The notes beneath the pieces were generated by a model, which saw only the letters and a list, made by a program, of their open reading frames with translations, did no database searches and had not been told where the DNA came from. The translations under genes and the position numbers were made by a program. This document shows, one piece after another, positions 57,501-64,000 of a stretch of DNA of 64,000 nt. The stretch covers positions 2,170,001-2,234,000 of the forward strand of contig OY294046.1 in NCBI GenBank assembly GCA_958510825.1, read 5' to 3'. This DNA comes from Brachypterus glaber (taxonomy: Eukaryota > Arthropoda > Insecta > Coleoptera > Kateretidae). The stretch's first letter is position 1; each line of letters starts with the position of its first letter.

Positions 57501-60500
57501 GCCAACCCTATTGTGATGTTAACCGGGGAGGGGCATAGAGATGATCTGAGGTAAGAAAAAATAAACTGAAAATTTTTCAGTAAAAATTCTACGAATAAAC
57601 TGAAAAAAATTGGTAAAATTGGTACGGTTCCACCGCACTTATTTTTTCGCAAAAATGTCCCAATAAGTTTTAAAATTTTGATTTACATCGGCCCTTAGTG
57701 CTACTAAGAGTGCCGATGTATTGAAATCTTCGCCGAAAAGTCTAAATCTTTGACCACGTTTTTTTTCACATTTCTCGACGTTTTAGACCATTCTGAGTCG
57801 AAATAAGAAAAAAAAAATATTGCGTCCGTCTGTCTGTCTAGGTGTAAACTCTCTAACTCCATTTCTACATGAGATATCGACTTGCGGTTTTTTGCATATT
57901 GTTTCTTATTGTATTCCGAAGAGCTGATTAGATTTTGGGGGTAAGGGGGTAAAAATAGGGTTAAACTCCTATTTTTAGCGTTTTTTGTTTATAATTAAGG
58001 CAATTATTATTGTATTTGGTTAATTTAGCACTTATATAAAAGATAATTTTAAATTGGTCAAAAAATGTTATAAACAACGTTTTCCTAAAACGAATTGTTT
58101 TCGAGATATTGGCGTTTAAAGCAGTAAAAGGTTTTTTTAGCATATCTCACATATTTATAACCCGATTTCAAAAAATTATATTTTAAATAAAAGCTCTTTT
58201 TAAGCCTTATAAAAAATGTTATATACAGTTTTTTGCTAGAATATAATGTTTTAAAGATACAGAATTTAAAATCAAACAAAACACCTAGTTTGAAATTTGC
58301 AAACTAGATGGCTCTAGTGTACAATAGTGCCGGTGTTTTAACAGGGTGCTTGCAACGTTTCATCTAGTTTTCACTATAACTTAACTTTCTTCTCCCCCGC
58401 GGGCCGAGGTCGCTCGTAATTAATAATTGAACAAAAATATATGTATATTTTTTTATCAAAAATATATTTTTAATTTCTTTCAGGCTATACATCAATCACG
58501 CAATAAAATTTTACAACGAAAAAAACCTAATATCCAATCACAAACTGCCTTTTAAATCCGCATATCACCTTTTACCTGACCTCAAAGGACCACTTTTATT
58601 CCCCGGGAAAATAGCAAGTTTTACCGACCACAATAATCACGAAATTTTAGCTCTATCAGACACCGGTAACAGCAGAATTCTCATAATAGAAAAAGACGGA
58701 ACTATAGTAGAAGAAATTGGTGGTAAAAGTGTTGGTTTTAAAGACGGAAAGTTCACGGAAGCAGAATTTGATAATCCTCAGGGTCTGTGCTTCTTAAATA
58801 AAAATGTTGTTTTCGTAGCTGATACAGAAAACCACGCTATTCGAAAAATAGACCTGGAGAAAAAAGAGGTTGAAACTGTAGCTGGTAATGGACACCAGGG
58901 ACATGACAGGGTCGGTGGTAAAAAATGGAACGAGCAAATAATTTCCTCGCCTTGGGATGTTTGTGTTTACAAAACGTGTCAGCCTGAGGATAATCGGGAA
59001 AAGAGCGTTTTGATTATAGCGATGGCTGGAACACACCAAATTTGGGCATTATTTTTAGGTTTGTATATTATTATATTATTCACAGCGCCTGCGCTAGAAT
59101 AATATTATACGGTAGTTTCGAATTTTCCAAAGAACTTTTACCTCAAGAAGTAATTTCAGACCAATGTTTATAAAGGTGTCATCTTTTTGTTTATTTACTA
59201 ACAGAAACGCGATACAGCTTTGTGGTGTAAAATGTAGATGTCGCTAGTCGACTTTCAGGCTACCTAGTTGCGATGTTGCGTAGTTTCCACCTTATCATGA
59301 ATTCAAATCATTATACTTAAATTAAAAATGTAAAAAACTTTATTGTGTATACCATAGTTATGTTTGGTAATATAGTATATTTAAATCTATTAAAATTAAA
59401 CTACTAGTTCAATTAAAACTCATACAGAACTACCCAGGTAGCAAGGGATGTTATATTACAAGAAATTAACATCACTTTTGGGTGTATTTTTAAACTAATT
59501 CATAACATCACATAATATTGAAAAATAACATGTATTTAACATCACATTTGCAACGTAACACGTGCGACGTGACAACCAAGTTATTTAATAACAAATATTT
59601 AGCAACGCTGTGAATATATCGCATGTCACATATTAACGTGGCTTTCACGTGAATGTCATGTTATTTTGCTTCTCACCGACGTTCGAAGCAAAAAAATCGA
59701 TATAAGATGATGTTGATAGAGTAAATTATTATAAGGAAATTGTATACACATTATACAATTTCCAATGGATAGGGGGCTCTGCCGAGCTTCTCAAGACCAT
59801 GGACACGGATTAAAGGAATATATTCTCCGCTTAATCTGCAATTTCGTATTTAGAATCATCTGTTTCAATCTGTGATTGTTTCAATTACTGATTGATTTAA
59901 ATCCGATTTTTTTATAGGGTTTTAATGGTTTTATTTAGAAAAAGCTAATATCCTAGGATATTATTTAAATATTAAAGTACCAGTAACGGCATCCATAAGA
60001 TATTAGATATGTGGATTTATGATGTCACAAACACGTTATTTTCGGGATGTCACTGTGTGATGTTATTAGGGGCGGACTTAGGACATCCCCACCATGCTAC
60101 CTTCTTGTTAAATGGCTTTCACGTGAATGTCATGTTATTTTGCTACCTGGGTAATGTTTCTTAAAATTTACAATATGCAAAGTATATGTTTCCAATCGGC
60201 AACACTGTACCCCTGTCAGTCATTTTACGACATTAGACTGTGAGTTTACACATTCTTTCTCTCTCTTTACGCGTACTAAGTGCAAACAATAATCACGCTT
60301 CAAACAAAGCATACGGTAGATTTCATCATGTTCCTTCTTGAGGTTCTTTTGAATTTTCAAAAAAATTCAAAAATCGTCCTAAACAAAAAATTCTTGGATA
60401 TAAATTTGTTTCATGAAAAAATAGCAACTTTTTTTTAATGTCGGTCTTTCCGATGTCACAATTTTTGTATACACTATAACTCAAGAACGAATAGTCCGAT

Positions 60501-63500
60501 CGACTTTAAATTTTCAGTAAAAATCAAGTTCTACAAAGGGAAGATCCCTATTGTTTTTGAAATTATTTAAGTATTCCCCCCAAAAACAAAAAAGCTGAAA
60601 GAAAATTCCGATTAACGTTATTTGGAAAAATTACTTTTATTGTAAGGATCAATTCTAACAATTTTGAAAGTAATCCCCCCCAATAACAAAAAAAATTAAA
60701 AAAAAATATGGGGGGTTAAACTTAAAAAAAAATTAAAAAACTCATTTTCATTTTTTTTTTAATTTTTTGTTTTTCACAAAAAGAAAATAAAAAACTTTTT
60801 TTTGAAAATTTTGAAAGGTTTAAAATTTTTTTTTCTGTTTTTTTTTTTATTTTTATTGAAAAACTTTTTTCAAAAAGAATTACGTTAAAAAAAGTCCTTT
60901 TTTTAATACGAAAGTTTTTATGTATTTTATTAACTATTACTTGGGAAAGTATTCTTTTAAATAGAATCTATAATTTATTTGAGGCGTATATATATTTATA
61001 GTATTATTAATTTGAGCCATTTCGCCTCAATGACTATTTATATCGTAAAAATCTAAAACAGAAAATAAAATTAAAATGTTCTTATCAGGCGCACCTATTT
61101 CTAGATGCGCTGGTAAGGTATTGCGTTTAAAATAATACTTATCTGTTATATCTTCTTTACCTAAAAAATATTATTAGTCAATACCTTACCAAAGTTTAAA
61201 AATTTTGCCTAAATAGAGAATTTTCAATAAAATTCTTGATAAATCGTTAAAATAATTAAAAAAAGAACGAAAAACTGAATAAAAGTTAACTTCTAACGTT
61301 TCGGGATCTAATCTGATCCCGTTTTCAAAGAAAATTATTAGTTTTGAAAGAATTTGTGCAATATTTGGCTTTATCAATCAAAATATGACAAATGTCAAAA
61401 TATGTCATTTCGAGGTAATTGAAACAAAGACACCTGTAACAATAAAAAAGGTGTATAGAAATTAATTTGGAAAAGGCGTTTTTGTTGAAAACGTGTAGAG
61501 AAGTTAATTTGGAAAAAACTTTTATTGAAAAGAGGGAAAAGTTAAGTTACCGCGTAAAATAAAAGTTTTTTCCAAATTAACTTCTCTACACGTTTTTTAT
61601 TGTTACAGGTGTCTTTGTTTCAATTACCTCGAAATGACATATTTTGACATTTGTCATATTTTGATTGATAAAGCCAAATATTGCACAAATTCTTTCAAAA
61701 CTAATAATTTTCTTTGAAAACGGGATCAGATTAGATCCCGAAACGTTAGAAGTTAACTTTTATTCAGTTTTTCGTTCTTTTTTTAATTATTTTAACGATT
61801 TATCAAGAATTTTATTGAAAATTCTCTATTTAGGCAAAATTTTTAAACTTTGGTAAGGTATTGACTAATAATATTTTTTAGGTAAAGAAGATATAACAGA
61901 TAAGTATTATTTTAAACGCAATACCTTACCAGCGCATCTAGAAATAGGTGCGCCTGATAAGAACATTTTAATTTTATTTTCCGTTTTAGATTTTTACGAT
62001 ATAAATAGTCATTGAGGCGAAATGGCTCAAATTAATAATACCATAAAAGTATTCTTTGTTAGCAGGACTATTTTTTTCAGATAATACAGTGTGGTGGAAG
62101 GACCGGAACCATCCTGCAGGAAGTTGCATAGCCATAGCAGGATCCGGCAGGGAAGAAAACAGGAACAACAATTACCCTCATGCGGCAGCTTTCGCGCAGC
62201 CTTCGGGCTTAGCCCTGAGTAATAAGAACAAAGAAATTTACATTGCGGATAGCGAGAGCTCAAGCGTTAGAAAGTTATCTTTGATTGACGGAAAGGTTTC
62301 TGCTGTGGTTGGTGGAAACAGAAACCCTAATGTGAGTATAAAGTCAAAATCAAAAACGAAAAAAAATTAAAAAAAAAATTGACCAGGCAGGCACTAATTC
62401 TATATAAAAATTACATCGGCACTTAGTGCTACTAAGAGTGCCGATGTATTGAAATCTTCGCCGAAAAGTCAAAAACTTTGACCACGTTTTTTTCACATTT
62501 CTCGACGTTTTAGACCATTCTGAGTCGAAATCAGTAAAAAAAAATTGCGTCTGTCTGTCTGGGTGTAAACTCTCTAACTCCATTTCTACATGAGATATCG
62601 ATTTGCGGTTTTTTGCATATTATTTCTTATCGTATTCCGAAGAGCTGATTAGATTTTGGGGGTAAACGATTGGGGGTAAGGGGGTAAAAATAGGGTAAAA
62701 CTCGTATTTTTAGCGTTTTTTGTTTATAATTAAAGCAATTATTATTTTATCTGGTTAATTTAGCACTTGTATAAAAGATAATTTTAAATTGGTCAAAAAA
62801 TGTTATAAACAACGTTTTCCTAAAACGCATTGTTTTCGAGATATCGGCGTTTAAAGCAGTAAAAGGTTTTTTTAGCATATCTCACATTTATAACCCGATT
62901 TCAAAAAAAATATATTTTAAATAAAAGCTCTTTTTAAGCCCTATAAAAAATGTTATATACAGTTTTTTGCTAGAATATAATGTTTTAAAGATACAGAATT
63001 TAAAATCAAACAAAACACCTAGTTTGAAATTTGCAAACTAGATGGCTCTAGTGTACAATAGTGCCGATGTTTTGACAGGGTGCTTGCAACGTTTCATCTA
63101 GTTTGTCCCTGAAATGTGAAATTGCATGCACCTTCAAATTATTTTTTCTCGAAAAACGGTTATTCCTACAGTATTACAACATGAGTACCTTTTTATGTAT
63201 TTTAACCTGAGGAATCATGTTCCAATAATAAAATTACAAAAAAGTTACACAGAAAAAAGTTATGGTCAAAAAACTGATAAGGCACCCCCGTTTCGCACAC
63301 CCCTGGTTAAAAGAAGTAAATAAAAATAACATAGGAAGATGGGCCTTATAAGATTAATTCACGTGCAAAACCTCGTTGCTATATCTCAAAGGGTTCCTGA
63401 GTTATTAAATAAACACCGAATTTTGTAGCCACTTTCAAAGGGGCTTAGCTTCCATACGACGCATTTTAAGACATATGTTTATACAAACTTTTTGACACAT

Positions 63501-64000
63501 TTTATGAAATTTCAGACCCTATTTCAAATACACCGCGTATAACAATGAAATGAAAATATTTTTGTCTTTCCAGGACTTATTTGCCTTTGGTGACAAAGAT
63601 GGCTGCCTCTACGATGCCAAACTTCAGCATTCCCTAGGACTAGCAGTGTCGAAGGATGAATCAGTGTTATTTGTAGCAGATACGTATAATCACAAACTGA
63701 AAAAAATTGACATATCAAAAAACTACATCTCGACTTTAAATGTACCACTAACAGATACTACCGATGGTACCTCATTTTCTTTCAACGAACCTTCAGGTTT
63801 ATGCATAAGTTCGGACTCTTCTAAAATATATGTAGCAGACACTAATAACCATTTCATTAAAGTTATAAAATTAGAAAACAACGAAAAAATAACCCAAGTT
63901 CAAAAACTGGACCTAAAACTAAACAAAACAAGCGATAAAAAAATCGACAAATCAAAATTTGAGGTTCTTCAAACCAAAAAAGTGTCAGTAAATGAAAATG
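54540..64000 (+). CDS. NHLRC2: NHL repeat-containing protein 2 (NHLRC2), 3' end outside window
   Basis: Exons: 54540-54756, 55911-56077, 57333-57550, 58484-59058, 62081-62331, 63574 to beyond 64000; all phases agree and 618 residues are visible. A thioredoxin-like domain spans about 74-200 with the [16 protein letters not shown] redox motif (C102, C103, C106) and [14 protein letters not shown] six-bladed NHL propeller follows, seen as [17 protein letters not shown] repeats ([50 protein letters not shown]). Spans [17 protein letters not shown] and [11 protein letters not shown] are strongly family-specific. NHLRC2 is a conserved protein required for viability in mammals and linked to FINCA disease and phagocytosis screens; its chemistry is not settled. 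A downstream in-frame ATG (54615) could be the start. Four of five introns carry family H repeats. Confidence 0.94.
55099..55796 (-). repeat. Family H repeat copy H2 (inverted), NHLRC2 intron 1
   Basis: Inverse orientation: AACTACATGAAACGTTGC to AGTGCCGATGTAA. Matches H1 and H3-H5 along its length. The 118-codon frame inside recurs in the other copies, always ends in simple repeat, and is not a gene. Confidence 0.88.
56113..56797 (+). repeat. Family H repeat copy H3, NHLRC2 intron 2
   Basis: TTACATCGGCCCTTAGTG to TTTCATCTAGTT, with the terminal hairpin and the CTGTCTGTCTGGGTG segment. Starts about 36 bp after the donor at 56078. Confidence 0.88.
56938..57271 (+). repeat. Family G repeat copy G3, NHLRC2 intron 2
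   Basis: TAGTTATTTATGGTACTAG to TGTATGTATTGGATAAA, nearly identical to 19302-19636. Confidence 0.8.
57683..58369 (+). repeat. Family H repeat copy H4, NHLRC2 intron 3
   Basis: TTACATCGGCCCTTAGTG to TTTCATCTAGTT. Shares with H3 the variant GGCCC where H1 and H5 have GGCAC, suggesting a closer relation between H3 and H4. Confidence 0.88.
59433..60151 (+). mobile_element. MITE family B copy B3, TA target duplication
   Basis: CCCAGGTAGCAAGGGATG to TTTTGCTACCTGGG, TA on both sides (59431-59432 and 60152-60153). NHLRC2 intron 4. Confidence 0.88.
60340..60515. repeat. Dispersed repeat related to 42150-42340
   Basis: ATTCTTGGATATAAATTTG through CTCAAGAACGAATAGTCCG parallels the RMND5 intron 2 copy. 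NHLRC2 intron 4. Confidence 0.6.
60998..62042. mobile_element. About 1.04-kb near-identical inverted repeat X, NHLRC2 intron 4
   Basis: Ends TTAATTTGAGCCATTTCGCC and GGCGAAATGGCTCAAATTAA; arms are about 480-540 bp and almost identical. The 63-codon frame at 61186-61377 (-) is repeated exactly at 61665-61856 (+). One arm has a small internal duplication near 61450-61500. Each arm carries GGGATC-loop-GATCCCGAAACG, like a Penelope 3' stem. No clear target duplication. Ends 38 bp before exon 62081. Confidence 0.88.
62411..63103 (+). repeat. Family H repeat copy H5, NHLRC2 intron 5
   Basis: TTACATCGGCACTTAGTG to TTTCATCTAGTT; same architecture as H1-H4. Begins about 80 bp after the donor at 62332. 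Confidence 0.88.
63120..63542 (+). repeat. Single arm of the 971-2154 repeat family
   Basis: GCACCTTCAAATTATTTTTT through CCCTATTTCAAATACACCGC matches the right arm at about 1720-2154. Ends about 31 bp before NHLRC2 exon 63574. Confidence 0.75.

Overview
The window is AT-rich animal nuclear DNA, very probably from an insect. It holds spliced protein genes with GT-AG introns, dense non-LTR retrotransposon and MITE debris, and an ortholog of the arthropod/protostome chemosensory co-receptor Ir25a. A beetle is a reasonable guess but cannot be proven from this sequence. No tRNA, rRNA or CRISPR feature was found.

Layout. 1-14.5 kb: no protein exon that I can defend; almost all interspersed repeats, including a three-level nest at 9.1-10.7 kb. 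14.6-34.8 kb (+): ionotropic receptor co-receptor Ir25a in 15 visible exons (852 codons); the signal-peptide exon is not visible. Its introns carry LINE fragments, MITEs and several locally amplified tandem arrays. 36.8-38.5 kb (-): a two-exon, 320-residue coiled-coil protein I cannot name. 38.8-50.1 kb (+): a complete six-exon RMND5A-type E3 ligase subunit of the CTLH/GID complex (392 aa), head-to-head with the coiled-coil gene across 298 bp. 45.0-45.6 kb (+): an intact single-exon ZMAT2/Snu23 spliceosomal zinc-finger gene nested in RMND5 intron 4. 54.5 kb to the window end (+): NHLRC2 (thioredoxin-like plus NHL propeller), six exons visible, 3' end outside the window. These genes belong to unrelated pathways (chemosensation, ubiquitin ligation, splicing, NHLRC2 function), so there is no operon-like logic.

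The most interesting material is non-coding. (1) A group of MITE families (here A, B, C, D, F, S) share a CCC[A/T]G terminal signature. Eight insertions have exact 2-bp target duplications of differing sequence (TA, TT, CC, AA). (2) Many of these and other repeats are built from a family-specific short motif reiterated in both orientations. (3) Tandem arrays in Ir25a seem to have grown from splice sites: about five copies of an exon end with its 5' splice site, and about 55 copies of a 9-mer that looks like a 3' splice site, next to the real one. (4) A run of overlapping perfect palindromes lies in the coiled-coil gene intron. (5) A ~1-kb near-identical inverted repeat lies in NHLRC2. (6) One ~690-bp repeat family (H) sits in four of the five visible NHLRC2 introns and once in Ir25a.

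Exon coordinates come from reading frame, splice consensus, phase agreement and remembered family homology; no alignment or search was run. Repeat boundaries are by eye and may be off by a few to some tens of bases.
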